64,000 nt of DNA from Arthrinium phaeospermum (taxonomy: Eukaryota; Ascomycota; Sordariomycetes; Amphisphaeriales; Apiosporaceae). Shown here one piece after another: positions 53,707 to 64,000 of the stretch. Position 1 is the stretch's first letter. Each line of letters starts with the position of its first letter. The translations under genes were made by a program, and so were the position numbers. The DNA lies in assembly GCA_006503535.1 (NCBI GenBank), contig QYRS01000003.1, positions 3,038,001 through 3,102,000 of the forward strand, given 5' to 3'. The notes below the pieces were generated by a model, which saw only the letters and a list, made by a program, of their open reading frames with translations, was not told where the DNA came from and did no database searches.

Positions 53707-56186
53707 CTTCTCGCCATGGAAGAACCAAGCAATGCTTTAGAATATGAAGAAAGGCGTGAAAAAGCGGCAATGGGCCCAATCGATGCTGAGAATGGGTAAG
53801 TTATAGGAGGCACAACGATTACCCAAGGCATTGAGTGGCTGGGTGTCTTCGTTGTTAAATCAACCGGCATCCGGACAGGCAGGTCGGGGAGGCAGCAGCT
53901 GTGGACGAGGGAACAGAGCGAGCGGGAGACCGAGGGAGGTCTCTCTTGGTGCGAGAGAGTTTGGAATGCCGGAATGAACAGACTCAATCGGAGGGTCTGA
54001 TCACAGTCAAGGAAGGCAGGAAAGGGCACAAGAGCCTGTTGAACGCTTTCGTCAAGTCAATCGGCAGCTGCAACGGGAGGTTCTTTTTTGTTCCTACTCA
54101 CAATGACGCGCGAAGGAGAAATTCTCTAGGTGAAAGAAGTCTTTATCTTAGTATTAGTCGGGCATGTATAGGACATGTATATTCGACCCCCCCAGTGGGA
54201 CTAAAGCGGTCTGGAGCTACCGTTTGCTGCAGGCGATGATGACAGCGGCATCGGCTCCCTGGATCAAACACGGCCGCATGAAGCGAGGAAGAGGCTGAAA
54301 ATAGAAATGGAATCTACATAGAAGGAGAGACCGTGGACCCGAAAGAGAGCGAGGGTTGGGAGGTGACCTGATTGTCACACATTCCCTCCTTCCTGCGCAC
54401 GAGAGATTCATAATACTACCCCGGATGCTGTGCACCACGTCCAGGACCACGAAATTCTTCCCTCGGCCACTAATAAAGCACCACCACTTACAATAATGTG
54501 CTGGGACGGTAGAGCAATTGGACCAACACAGCCTAGCTCCAGTTTGTGTTTGCTTTCCGTCAAGCCCATCCTAGCAGCTGCGAGCTTAATGGCAGCCAGG
54601 GAGTTACCGCCCGCCTGGGAAGTTGATTGGGTATGACAGGCGCCCTGACCAGCCTGGGGACCGAGTCTGCATGGGCTTGCAAGCCTTGCACCACCACCGC
54701 GGATTCTCACCACCCTGGTCGGGGCAAATCTTTACCATTTGCAGTGCGACGGCTCTTCCTAGTGCGCCCATCACAATCCTTGCCCAACTGCATGTTCCTG
54801 GTTCGGCTGCTGTGCATCTTTGAGGGGTTCGTCACACAAAGCACAAAGACAAAGACAATCATTCCACCCCAGAAGATCCCGCCATGCTGGCAGATTTCCG
54901 AATTTTGTTGCAACCGTCAACGCCGTTTTGCACACGTCCGCCCTAGGATATCCTTTCAACGGCATCATCCATCCCTAGCTGCCCTCGGCACGTAGTAGTC
55001 GATGCGGTACGTAGTTCATGCGCTGCAACTCAATAAGCTCCTTTATACACAGCCCGGCCGGCCGAGAGATGCATTGGGCATATCTTCAAGTGTACTTGGT
55101 TGACACAGACCAGGCACCACCTGGCACCTGGCCTGCATGAACGCAGCATCGAGCAAAAAGCGGAAAAGGGACTTTGCGAATAATGAGCTACAAGGATCCC
55201 TTGGAATAGCGCTCAATAGTCCACTAACTAAATGCGGGCTGGGTGACTTCAAAGACGCCCGCCAAAACCGCCAACCTCCAACCAGTCGCCAACGGAAATA
55301 CAAAGGAAAATAAAATAGAGTTATTACATACAAACGTAGATTCGAGTGTCTAGCTAGATATTTGATGAGTGTGCCATTCGAGGGTCTGAATACTATTACT
55401 TGGTCGTATCGCCCGAATGTTGTGCATGCAGCATGTCGAACTGTACGGCATCTCGTGCTAAGATCTGATTTATGTAGTCTGGGGTCTTCCACTCAGGGAT
55501 ACTTTTTCTGGGGTATCCATCAAAGAGGAGAGATGTGGTTCACGCGAGACACACACTGTCATGACATGCGCTCTGTCCAGCCTGCTCGAATACCACCTTG
55601 ATATCCGAAGGACTCCGAAGGCCTACACAATCAATGCGCCGGCGGTCCATTTCGCACGTAACGGAGACCAAGCACCAGGCACCAGGCACCAGGCGCATGC
55701 TACAACGCCTGAGCGAGACAGTTCAGAGCGCTGTTCAGAGCGTTCTTCAGCTTCATAGCCGCATCCCTGAGTGTGTGTACGGAGTACCTGTGTCGGATCT
55801 CGCCCGAATATATGCAGCCCATGGGCCACGACCTCTCCTTTACCGGGCTGGGCGGCTAGGAGGATTTCTAAGATCAACCTCATTAGGCCTTTCCGAACAA
55901 TAACGTACATGAACATGTACACCTAGAGTTCGCATTACACGTGGGGAGTGAGGCTGAGCTTGGCTTTGAAACCAACGTGCCACAAGAGAATTTAAATGCT
56001 TAGCAGATGCACAGATCAAGAGCTTTAAACCAATACATCATCAAGTGCCCGATGGATCGCAGAAAATACCTTCTGAACATGGCATGCATTAACATACATT
56101 CGTGACAGGTGTGGTGGTGTGGTTTACAGTATAATGTGACATATTACAGGTATCGTGTACAATGATCCAACCGAGACGGCCATATA
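53707..56186. other. Intergenic, WD40 gene to RRG9
   Basis: About 2.5 kb without a recognisable gene. It contains a three-unit ACCAGGC tandem repeat at 55674-55694. Open frames (for example 54627-54995 and 55043-55492) have no family motifs and mixed composition. The first few hundred bases are the WD40 promoter. Confidence 0.4.
55674..55694. repeat. Tandem ACCAGGC, three units
   Basis: Three perfect consecutive 7-bp units in non-coding DNA. Confidence 0.9.
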
Positions 56187-57218
56187 TTACAACAGTCTGC
56201 CGCCCAGTTTCCTCTGGGCACTCTCCTTGTCGTCCCTCTCCTTTTTGGCCTCGTCCTCTTTCCACTTGGGAACATACGGGTACTCCGTCCGAGGGCCCCT
56301 TTTTATGTTCCATTTGGGATCGCGTGTAATACCCTCCGCCCTCCACTTCTTAGGCGGCTTCTTGCCGAGCGCAGCCATTTGGGACCAGATGTTCTTGCCG
56401 CGGGTGAACCAGCGATCCTGGCGGTTCACCTCTTGCTCGACGGTCGGCTCCCATTTGGCTCTCAGTATACGCCGGATCACTTCCGGGGACACTTTAAATT
56501 TGGCCGCCAGCACGGGAAGGGTGTATTCCTTGGGGAACTGGGCATGCAGCGCCTTGATGCCGTCCAGCGCATCGGGAGACAATCGTTTGCGCGGCGCCCA
56601 TCCTTCTGGGAACTTCTCCTTGAGCGCCTCTTTTTGTATCTGCCACGGCTCTTTCTTCCTTTGTGGCCTGCTGTCAGGCTCCCGTTCCACCTCGCGGTCC
56701 CTTGAGCGTACGTTGATGTGCTTTGTTTTGTAAGGTTGTTCCCGGGGTTCCCGGGGTTCCCTCAAGTCTCGTTTTGATTTGGGCGAGTCTACGCGATTCC
56801 TTCCCGTCTTGGGGCCACGACTGGGGGCGACAGATTGGCGCTCACTCTCTGCAGAGAGAGCATCTATTGTGTCCTGCGACAGCTCAAACACAGCGCCGCT
56901 ATTTTGGGCATTATCCAGCTCAACAACGGGGACTTCGGGGTCCGCATATGAGACGGAGCCCGCTCCGTAGCCGCTTGAAAAGCCGGCTAAGTCTTGCTCC
57001 TGAGGGTGTTGAGGGTCATCGTGCCGAGGAACGTGGTGTAGTGGTTGCCTGGGATAGCAAGCTGCCGAGGCAGTCCTGAAGGACCTCACGAGACCATCCT
57101 GGCGGGAGGCGGCGGCCAATGAAGAAGGGTTGAGCCGATGTGTAGCTGCGGGGAGTTGGAGAGGAGTCAGGCTCTGCACGAATATGCGCAACGATGCGGA
57201 GCGACAGGAGCAAATCAT
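56187..57218 (-). CDS. RRG9: Mitochondrial RRG9 (required for respiratory growth 9)
   Basis: RRG9/neugrin-family protein needed for mitochondrial genome maintenance and respiration. Single exon; start placed at 57218 ([20 protein letters not shown]) because it gives an acid-poor targeting peptide, while the in-frame ATG at 57242 would add an acidic octapeptide; length from 57218 is 343 aa. The conserved core lies in the C-terminal third: [60 protein letters not shown] and a [20 protein letters not shown] segment. The middle is charged and disordered ([20 protein letters not shown]). The C-terminus ends [18 protein letters not shown]. Confidence 0.9.
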   Translation of the reverse strand: MICSCRSASLRIFVQSLTPLQLPAATHRLNPSSLAAASRQDGLVRSFRTASAACYPRQPLHHVPRHDDPQHPQEQDLAGFSSGYGAGSVSYADPEVPVVELDNAQNSGAVFELSQDTIDALSAESERQSVAPSRGPKTGRNRVDSPKSKRDLREPREPREQPYKTKHINVRSRDREVEREPDSRPQRKKEPWQIQKEALKEKFPEGWAPRKRLSPDALDGIKALHAQFPKEYTLPVLAAKFKVSPEVIRRILRAKWEPTVEQEVNRQDRWFTRGKNIWSQMAALGKKPPKKWRAEGITRDPKWNIKRGPRTEYPYVPKWKEDEAKKERDDKESAQRKLGGRLL

Positions 57219-58134
57219 TTCGGTTTCGAATAATGTAACCACGAAGCGACGTGGAAGCCGTTTCGGTTTCGGAAATTGAAGACTGATCAGCTCGAAGAAT
57301 GTACTAAAACGAAGTTTTGGTTATCAGATGTAAAAGGTCGAGTATCGGGTGGCTTACGCGCAAAAAGATGCAAAAGCTAAGTGGCTTGGCATGGCATGGT
57401 CCGTGCATATATACAGGTGGATTTGCCATTCTCATGTACGTACTTTAACTATATCGCGAAGCGGATATTGCCATCCCCGTACTCATCCCGTCTTGACTCC
57501 AACTAGCAAGAGACTCCAACCTTCGGCAAAGTGATGTTTTGACCGAAGCATATTGCCTGCGTCCATCACAGCTGAGGGGTCTAGACCGTCCAACAGATGT
57601 TTGCCATCATGCCATGGACTCCGCTTGACTCGCACTCCGAAAATACTGATAGTTTCAGGGAAATCTCAAACTACCGGTACCTGAGCGTACCAATGAATCA
57701 TCAAGCAGAGTTGGAATAGGGTGTGAACCCCACACGCCTAGTGATTCTCATGCTCTGACGTCGGGGGGCAATGGTGCCTCGGTATCCTCAGAATCCCTAT
57801 GTTTGTCTCGGTTTGCGAGGTGCTTTCCTATTCCAGCGAGTCAAGATGGTCGATCAATACTACCAACATACCTGCCACCAACGTCAGTGGTCGTGAATAG
57901 CAAACAGCACATTGTCAATTTGCAGTTGTATCATGGACAGTTTGACCTTCATCTCGGACCTCACAATATCTGCCGTATACAAAGGTGGTATAAAACACGT
58001 CTGTCCCTTCGTATAGTTCCTCAGTAGTGGCCGGTATCACACATTTCTCCTTCTCCTAATATAGACTCTGTTCTCCGTTTGATAATCTTTCTGGCTTCTT
58101 ACCTCGTATCGAATTACGCTAGCCCGCTGTCAAG
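57219..58134. promoter_or_regulatory. Divergent intergenic region, RRG9 / DUF2236 gene
   Basis: About 0.9 kb between diverging starts. A pyrimidine-rich stretch lies at about 58040-58110, just before the DUF2236 start. No operator recognised. Confidence 0.4.
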
Positions 58135-59982
58135 ATGGGTATATTCACCAGATATTCAAACAGAAGATCAGTCTACGGCCACACGTTCAACTGGACGAGC
58201 GAGCACACCCCTGCCGAGGACTTCCATCCCTTGATCTACACATACGACAAGGTCGCAGCGGATGCCCTGGACAGCCTGGATGAGATTGTGCCTCCAGTAT
58301 CCCTCAGCTTCGCCCGAAAAGATATCCAGGAAACGTACGAGCCCAAGGAAACCGAGCCACAAGAGAAGAAGAGGCACCGGGATCTCTTTAAGCTGGTGAA
58401 GGAACACGAGAGAAATGACCCAATCCTTCGAAAGTTATGGACGGAAGTCAACACAGTACCAGACTGGGTGGACTGGGATCAGATTGAAAGGGGTCAGAAC
58501 ATGTTCTGGCGGTACGGCGGGCCTTCAATCACAACCGTATGCTGTTTATTGAGAACGGATTCGTAAAAGAAAACAAGAAAAAGCCCACTGACGTTTTTAT
58601 CAGTTGATGTTTTTATCCTTGCTTGGCGGCATGGGTGCGCGGCGGCCGGTCGAGACCCTTCACCGCACCGGGGGCTTCGGCGCCAACGTGGTGAACCGCC
58701 GGCTCCTCGAGACCACCCAGCACACGCTCGGCGTCCACGACGGCCTCGAGGCCATCAAGCCGGGGGGCCACGGCTGGGAATCGTCGGTACGGGTGCGCCT
58801 CCTGCACGCCTCGGTGCGCAAGCGGATCGTGCAGCTGGCGCGCGAGGACCCGGCCTACTTCGACGTGGCGGCGGACGGCGTGCCCGTCAACGACCTCGAC
58901 TGCATCGGCACCATCAACACCTTCTCGGCCACGGTGCTCTGGCTGGGCCTGCCGCGGCAGGGGATCCGGCCGCGCGCCCAGGAGACGGCCGACTACCTCG
59001 CGCTCTGGCGCTGGGTGGCGTACCTCATGGGCACGCCGCACGACTGGCTGGCGACGCCGGCCTCGGCCAAGGCCATGATGGAGTCCCTGCTCGTCAGCGA
59101 GATCGCGCCCTCGCCCAAGTCGGGCGTCCTGGCCAACAACATCATCACCGGCTTCGAGGGGCTCGGCCCCACCTACGCCTCGCGCGGCTTCATGTGCGCC
59201 GAGACCTACTGGCTCAACGGCCGCCAGCTCGCCGCCGAGCTCGACATCCCGCCCCCGACCCTCTACCACACCGCGCTCGTCGCGGGCCAGTGCCTCTTCT
59301 TTATGATCTCGGGTTACCTCTGTCGGAGCATTCCCGCGCTCGATGCGCGACACATCAAAGTAAGTGGCTACTGCTAGTCTTCCTTAAAATTGTTTCATAT
59401 CCTCACCCCAACACAAACGTTTCATCCTACCCCGGCATGCCGTGACGTGCATTTACACCCACAATGCCGGGTTTCGCTATATTTGGATGGCCCGGGGTGG
59501 GTATCTCGAAACATAGTCCTCCCCCCTTCCCCGACAACTTCCGCTACAAATATGACGCATTTTGGCGATCTTGGCCTCAAGCGACTCCCCCCTTATCAAC
59601 GGTTTGCCGGATTCCAGGACGATCGTGTTTGATGCTAACAAATTCACCACAGCTCGCCCGCCACGCCCTCTACGAGCTCCTCGTCCACAACAAGGCCAAG
59701 GGCGGCCTGGGCTACAAGTCCAAGTTCGCCTTCAAGTGGATCCCCGACCTCGTCAACGTCGAGACGCCGCAGGGCGCGCCCATCCCGGGGCGCCCTAGGA
59801 CCTCGGGCGCGCTGCGGCACGCCGGCGTCGAGCGCACCGCGCTGCTCACGCTCTTGGTCGTGGGCGCCCTCCTCGGCGCCATCGTCTGGTTTGGATTCCG
59901 GGCAGCTGCCGCTGTCTTCACCGGGGTGGTAGATATGCATACGCTCGGCAGAGGCTTGGAGTACGTTCGGGTTTATGCCTAG
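58135..59982 (+). CDS. DUF2236 / MpaB-type (rubber oxygenase-like) membrane protein
   Basis: Member of the family that includes the ER-bound oxygenases MpaB/MpaB' and bacterial rubber oxygenase; physiological substrate here unknown. Exons 58135..58536, 58604..59359, 59653..59982 give 495 aa. The N-terminal part (WVDWDQIERGQNMFWRYGGP) leads into the core: LGGMGARRPVETLHRTGGFG, RRLLETTQHTLGVHDGLEAI, VRVRLLHASVRKRIVQLARE, LDCIGTINTFSATVLWLGLP, and DYLALWRWVAYLMGTPHDWL. Several His and Arg residues that could bind haem are visible (HRTGG, HASVRKR). A C-terminal membrane segment LLTLLVVGALLGAIVWFGF fits ER anchoring. Exon 2 is very GC-rich and codon-biased. The second intron is 293 nt, long for this window. 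No secondary-metabolite cluster surrounds it, so a housekeeping lipid-related role is as likely as biosynthesis. Confidence 0.85.
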
Positions 59983-60515
59983 GTGATGATGGAACGGATG
60001 AGAATGTGTTATGTTGGGTTAGGCAATCATGATATAGGTAGCATGTATGTTCGAGATTTGAGCGAGTTCATGCGGGAATCGTTAAGAGTTGCGATTAGTT
60101 TCCTTGTGGGGATTTGTCATGATTATATACCCGAAGATATATGCTATAGTCGTGCTTGATCGATTTCATTACCAATGCGCATACAGAGAAGTAGTTGCGA
60201 ATGTTTTGAAGTAAAACGGACTTTTCTCTAGTCTATTATGTGCTGTCTGTTCCCATGTGAAGGATGCGTGCTAAACTTCGCTTCCTATCGATTGCTGAGG
60301 CAGAATTAGTTTCTCTGTGCCGTCCGAGACCCAGTGCCAGTAGCAATAATGTACAGATTGTGTAATGCCAATGCGAAATGTAAAATGTCTCTATGCCAAG
60401 CCGTGTAACTCCTGACCTGCGCTGCCTCATCCCTCCCCCAAAACGCCTTTGATATCCCATTTACAGGAAAACAGCAATTAACGATCCGTAGCCACCCAAA
60501 TAGCCTCTAGTGATT
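59983..60515. other. Intergenic between convergent DUF2236 and calcipressin genes
   Basis: About 530 bp of 3' flanks; nothing recognised. Confidence 0.5.
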
Positions 60516-61298
60516 TCATTCCATAAGCTCCACAGGCGGCCGCGAGGTATGCGCCATGATGGGTTTCGTGCTGCCCGACAGAGAAATCGGGCTGCTGAGC
60601 TCCATAGGAGAGTCTGTCATATCGTCCACGGCAATGGAGGGCAGTGTAGGGCTGTTGCCAGTGCTCTCCTTGGGCTGGAAGATGAGCGTGCTGCTGCGGC
60701 TTCGAGTGTGGGCGGAGGTGTTGCCGTCTGTCGGAGAGACAGGAGAGGTCATGCCAGCGTCGGGGGCACGGTGGTGCAGCTTGGCCAAGGCCGCGGCGAG
60801 GTCGTCGGCGTGGACGAGCTTGTTAGGGGCGTCCTCGAGGGTCTGCTCCCAACCGTGCGGCGGGGACGGGGGAGGGCTGATGAAGAACAGCTTGCCCGCA
60901 TCGGGGAGCGCCAAGTGCTTGTCTTGGTTCAGGTTTAGAGGCGTCTCTTGGCCGAAGTAGACGCGGCACCGCTGGCCCATAATGGCCTCGCCATCCCACA
61001 CCTGGCGCACCTTGATGGCGGACTCCTCGTCAAAGAACGAAACCACGATGCGGCGGAAAGACTTGAGAGGCGCCCAGGTGTGCACGGGCGCTGTTGCGGA
61101 GATAAGCTCTCGGATGGTCTGTAGGTTGTCTGGGCGGAAGATTTCAAGATCGCCAAGGTTGGTGAGCAACAGGGTGTTTGTCGGCGGTGTGGGCTGCGTC
61201 AGCGGCGGTAAGCTGGAAAGGTCGAGCTTGAGGGAAGACGCTCTCCTCATTCTAGAGGATGCAGGCCGCGAAGGCAGAGAAGTCGGCGATCCAGACAT
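60516..61298 (-). CDS. RCN1: Calcipressin (RCAN), regulator of calcineurin
   Basis: Binds and modulates the calcium-activated phosphatase calcineurin in the cytosol. Single exon; start at 61298 (MSGSPTSLPSRPASSRMRRA) gives 260 aa, the usual size. The RRM-like N-domain includes TLLLTNLGDLEIFRPDNLQT, PLKSFRRIVVSFFDEESAIK and AIMGQRCRVYFGQETPL. The family signature follows: KHLALPDAGKLFFISPPPSP plus PHGWEQ, equivalent to the ISPPxSPPxGW motif whose serines are phosphorylated in the family. The Ser/Thr-rich tail (MTSPVSPTDGNTSAHTRSRS) ends RPPVELME. The frame stays open 83 codons upstream to an ATG at 61547, with a basic, Thr-rich sequence; this is probably leader. Confidence 0.93.
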   Translation of the reverse strand: MSGSPTSLPSRPASSRMRRASSLKLDLSSLPPLTQPTPPTNTLLLTNLGDLEIFRPDNLQTIRELISATAPVHTWAPLKSFRRIVVSFFDEESAIKVRQVWDGEAIMGQRCRVYFGQETPLNLNQDKHLALPDAGKLFFISPPPSPPHGWEQTLEDAPNKLVHADDLAAALAKLHHRAPDAGMTSPVSPTDGNTSAHTRSRSSTLIFQPKESTGNSPTLPSIAVDDMTDSPMELSSPISLSGSTKPIMAHTSRPPVELME

Positions 61299-64000
61299 GG
61301 TTGTGTGTTGTGTTGTGTGTGAGTTGTTTCGCTTGGGTGGCGAAAGAGGGAAGTTCTCGAAGCCCGGTATTGACTTGATAGTAGTGGTAGGTAGGTTCGA
61401 GCGTAGCCCAGGTGATCTCGTTAAGGTTGCAATAAACAATCTTCGGGTTAACCTGTCAAGAGTATATGGTTGTAGTGCCTGTAAGTTTGTGTGTGTTGTA
61501 GAAGTTGAGAAGAAGATGGGTGTGAAGGAGGGCGGACGAGATCGCAAATATGTACTCTCACGATGGTGGCTGCGCTCGAAACGAAGATGGAAAGTGGTTG
61601 ACTGGCCAGTGGAACCCCCAGTCAGTTCTGGAACCTGGCCAGCGGTATGTCCAGGCGGGGAGAGGGATCAGTGGCCAGTGACTAGGGGCCCCACAGATGT
61701 AGGCGCTGCAAATCACCCTGGACAGGCCTTGGGGCTGCTGGGCACACCACCTAACGCCTAAAGCAAAACCCACTGAATGCCGGGGCTTGGCAATGTGCTT
61801 GGGCCCCTGGAGAGCCTTCCGCGGCTAAAAACGCCCCCCCAAACAGCGCAAGCGCATTCCAACAGAGCCCATCATCTCACCAAAGCACTGCTAGTAATGA
61901 TGGCATGGATGCAGCTTCGAAGGCAAAAAATACGATAAAACACAACATGGGAAGATATTAGGTATGCTCCTAGATGACTAGGGGGAGGCTGAGCGCTGTG
62001 CGCGTATCGCAACCAAATTGCATTTGAGAACTTCCAATACAACAATGTCTGCTATTGTGTTGTGATGTACGTTAATTACCGGCCACTGTCACTCAGAGTT
62101 TCATCAAAACACTACGTCAGTGACAATGGTTTCTGGGCACGTAACCTTGTCCGGGATCGATCGGTAAGCATCGCTGGTTGTCCATCTTCACGCTGGCACG
62201 GCAGCTGGCCGCCCGGCTCCAAAAATCAATACGTGCGAATCTTTTGATCATGCCGTGGGGGGAATGAATCAGTCAGCAGTTGGGTTGGCCGTCTCCCGTC
62301 TCGTCGGCCGTGGTGCGTGGTGTATGGACACCCGCATGCATGCATGATCAGCAAAGAAAAATACTAGTATACCTTTCCCATGTGCTGCAGCGCCAAGGTT
62401 GGCTTCAAACTGGGGATCGTCTGCGAATTGGTGATAGTCGGGACGAGCCAATCGTCTTGTGGCCTCCGGGGCCTTGGATATCCAGTCGAGCATCAGTCAG
62501 TCCCAACTGCCGCCCGTCAGTCCGAAAAAGCCTCTTCCGTCCCAAGTCATGCACTCCAGTCTCCATCCAGGGCGCCACGGCCTACTGGACTTCCGTTCAC
62601 CCTACTTACCTACGTACGGTGTCTGCGTTCGTATTTGCTCTCATGTTTGCAACCGACGGATCTTGCCACCAAGAGGCGCAGCCCTCTTTGTCTTCCGTAT
62701 CTCACATAGTTTAAGCAGGTAATAAGGTAGATGGGAATGCACGTCTGATGTGAAATCGCCGTCAACCGCCATCCATGGATCCACTGGTTATGCACATGTA
62801 GCTTATCAACTGGAGTGTGGTAGTATACAATTCCAATTAGAGTCAGTTGCTCGCAGTATTAAGATTGGTTCAATGTTGGCGCAGCATACTGCTCAAACCT
62901 TTCGTGAGTCCAGTTAAGCTTAGCAAGCAACCCCATCCCAGGCGTCGTCCGTTTCGAAGCCGGATGGCCCAACTACCACTAAAACGATTGGAGAAACATT
63001 GAAACAATTGCCAGGGGGTGATCGGTACTGTTTGGACCCTCCGACCTCCCGGCGTCATGAGATGATAGGCGACTGGCGAATTTGCGGTCGGGTGAGGCCT
63101 CTGTATTTTTTCTTGCCTTGCACTGCCTCAATCAACTCACCAAAACGGTGACCAACCTCTAGTCTTGGCTGCTTGGCGCAATGGCCCATGGAGCTGTCGG
63201 ATATCCACCGAGCCGCCTTTCTTGCCTCTCCGTCGCACACCAGGCGCGCCATAAGGAAAACTCGTTACGCGTCTTGGAGAACAGCTGGCGGCCTGTTTGC
63301 GCAATCTAGACCCGATAACTGTCCCCATTATCTCATCAATGCTAGCACGCAAGGCAGTGTTCGTTAGCCAGTTACATAACGGCCTCGGCCACTGCTGGCC
63401 AGGTGAACAATTTGCAATACGAAAGAAAGGAAGAATTGGCCTCCTTCCTTTTCCACACAGCCCTCAACAATAACAAAACAGTTCGAGTTGAGTTGAGTGG
63501 TGCCACGCTTGGCAACGACATGCCGGTTCATCCTGCTCCTCATCCCTCTACTGATCCCTCCTCTCTTCCAGATGCCCAGACAGCCTACAGCATATTCCCA
63601 CATACATGGATGCACTCCACTGCGACAGGCATGGAGTCGTTCCTGGCAAAGCCGCAAACCCACGTAAAGCCATTATCTGACCATTTGCTTGGCCTCCTCA
63701 GTATTGCCTCTTGACCCGGGCAGTGTCAGGCACCTCACATCTTACGAGTAATGTCTTGCTTGCACCGTCCGACTTCAATGTTTCTAGGCGATCATGGTTG
63801 GTCTCTTTTCTTTTCTTCTTCTTCCTTCTCTAACGTCAGGCACTCCATGAATCGACACGTTTTGCTCGGCTAGAGCCCACCGGCGTACCTTGATAAGATG
63901 GTTGACCCCGGGTCGGAATGGGTCCTATCTCCCGAACCCCAGCCGTAAAAGCCGTAGATGATAGGCCCGCAGTCCCTATTAACCTTTGTTGCCTTCCTAT
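61299..64000. other. Gene-poor right end
   Basis: About 2.7 kb. The first few hundred bases are the calcipressin promoter and leader. I see no conserved coding sequence: frames at 62280-62714 and 63403-63714 lack motifs and codon bias. No tRNA cloverleaf recognised. A gene could begin just beyond the right edge; a pyrimidine-rich tract lies near 63800-63830. Confidence 0.4.

Noticed and set aside
10485..55786. TACTCCGTAC or its complement three times in non-coding DNA (10485, 19109, 55777)
   Set aside because: A 10-mer present three times is expected by chance for many words in 64 kb on two strands; I cannot show enrichment without a genome count.
58613..59353. 246-codon antisense frame opposite the DUF2236 gene
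   Set aside because: A shadow of the GC-rich exon 2; no motif.
62280..62714. Possible gene in the right-end region (144 codons)
   Set aside because: No family resemblance, poor codon bias and no plausible introns.
1..64000. tRNA genes, transposable elements, secondary-metabolite cluster or CRISPR array
   Set aside because: I scanned for T-loop motifs, terminal repeats, transposase or polyketide signatures and regular spacers and saw none; the single oxygenase-like gene and single transporter have no biosynthetic neighbours.

Overview
The window is nuclear DNA of a filamentous ascomycete (Pezizomycotina, most likely Sordariomycetes). The evidence is short GT-AG introns of about 50-100 nt with CTAAC-type branch sites, strong C/G preference at third codon positions, pyrimidine-rich leaders, and a gene set typical of such fungi: a fungal Dicer, a DASH subunit, RRG9, RGP1 and a DUF7918 protein. 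I find 23 protein genes and no recognisable transposon, tRNA, rRNA, CRISPR array or secondary-metabolite cluster. All exon maps were made by reading splice sites by eye and checking that the reading frame closes.

Layout: 0-10 kb holds dcl2 (-), a short RCC1-repeat gene (+), proteasome alpha-2 (-) and a RING-CH membrane protein (+). 11-18 kb holds a GT34 mannosyltransferase-family gene (+), sphingosine-1-phosphate lyase (+) and a mitochondrial PDH-type kinase (-). 19-28 kb holds a coiled-coil orphan (+), an MFS sugar/polyol transporter (+) and a DUF7918 protein with a terminal NLS and SUMO-interacting-like motif (-). 29-38 kb holds a chromatin-like protein carrying two histone H3 tail mimics (-), divergent from DASH subunit DAD3 (+), then mitochondrial uS5m (-), a 71-residue single-pass membrane protein (+) and a 500-residue orphan (-). 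38-50 kb holds RFC1 (-), divergent from mitochondrial uL16m (+), then a 756-residue orphan (+) and RGP1 (-). 50-62 kb holds a WD40 protein (-), RRG9 (-), a DUF2236/MpaB-type oxygenase-like membrane protein (+) and calcipressin (-). The last 2.7 kb shows no gene that I recognise.

These are mostly conserved housekeeping genes in a mixed order with no operon logic. Shared divergent promoters are probable at dcl2/RCC1, PRE8/RING-CH, H3-mimic/DAD3 and RFC1/uL16m.

The most striking signal is the single-exon gene at 29631-31190. Between a histone-H1-like lysine-rich region and an orphan C-terminal domain it carries two internal copies of the H3 tail octapeptide RTKQTARK (H3 R2-K9), the first continuing into S10. 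The two octapeptide copies differ at five of eight codons, all synonymously, which suggests that the peptide itself is under selection. I propose that it is an internal histone mimic engaging H3K9 (or K4) writers and readers. This is inference and is testable.
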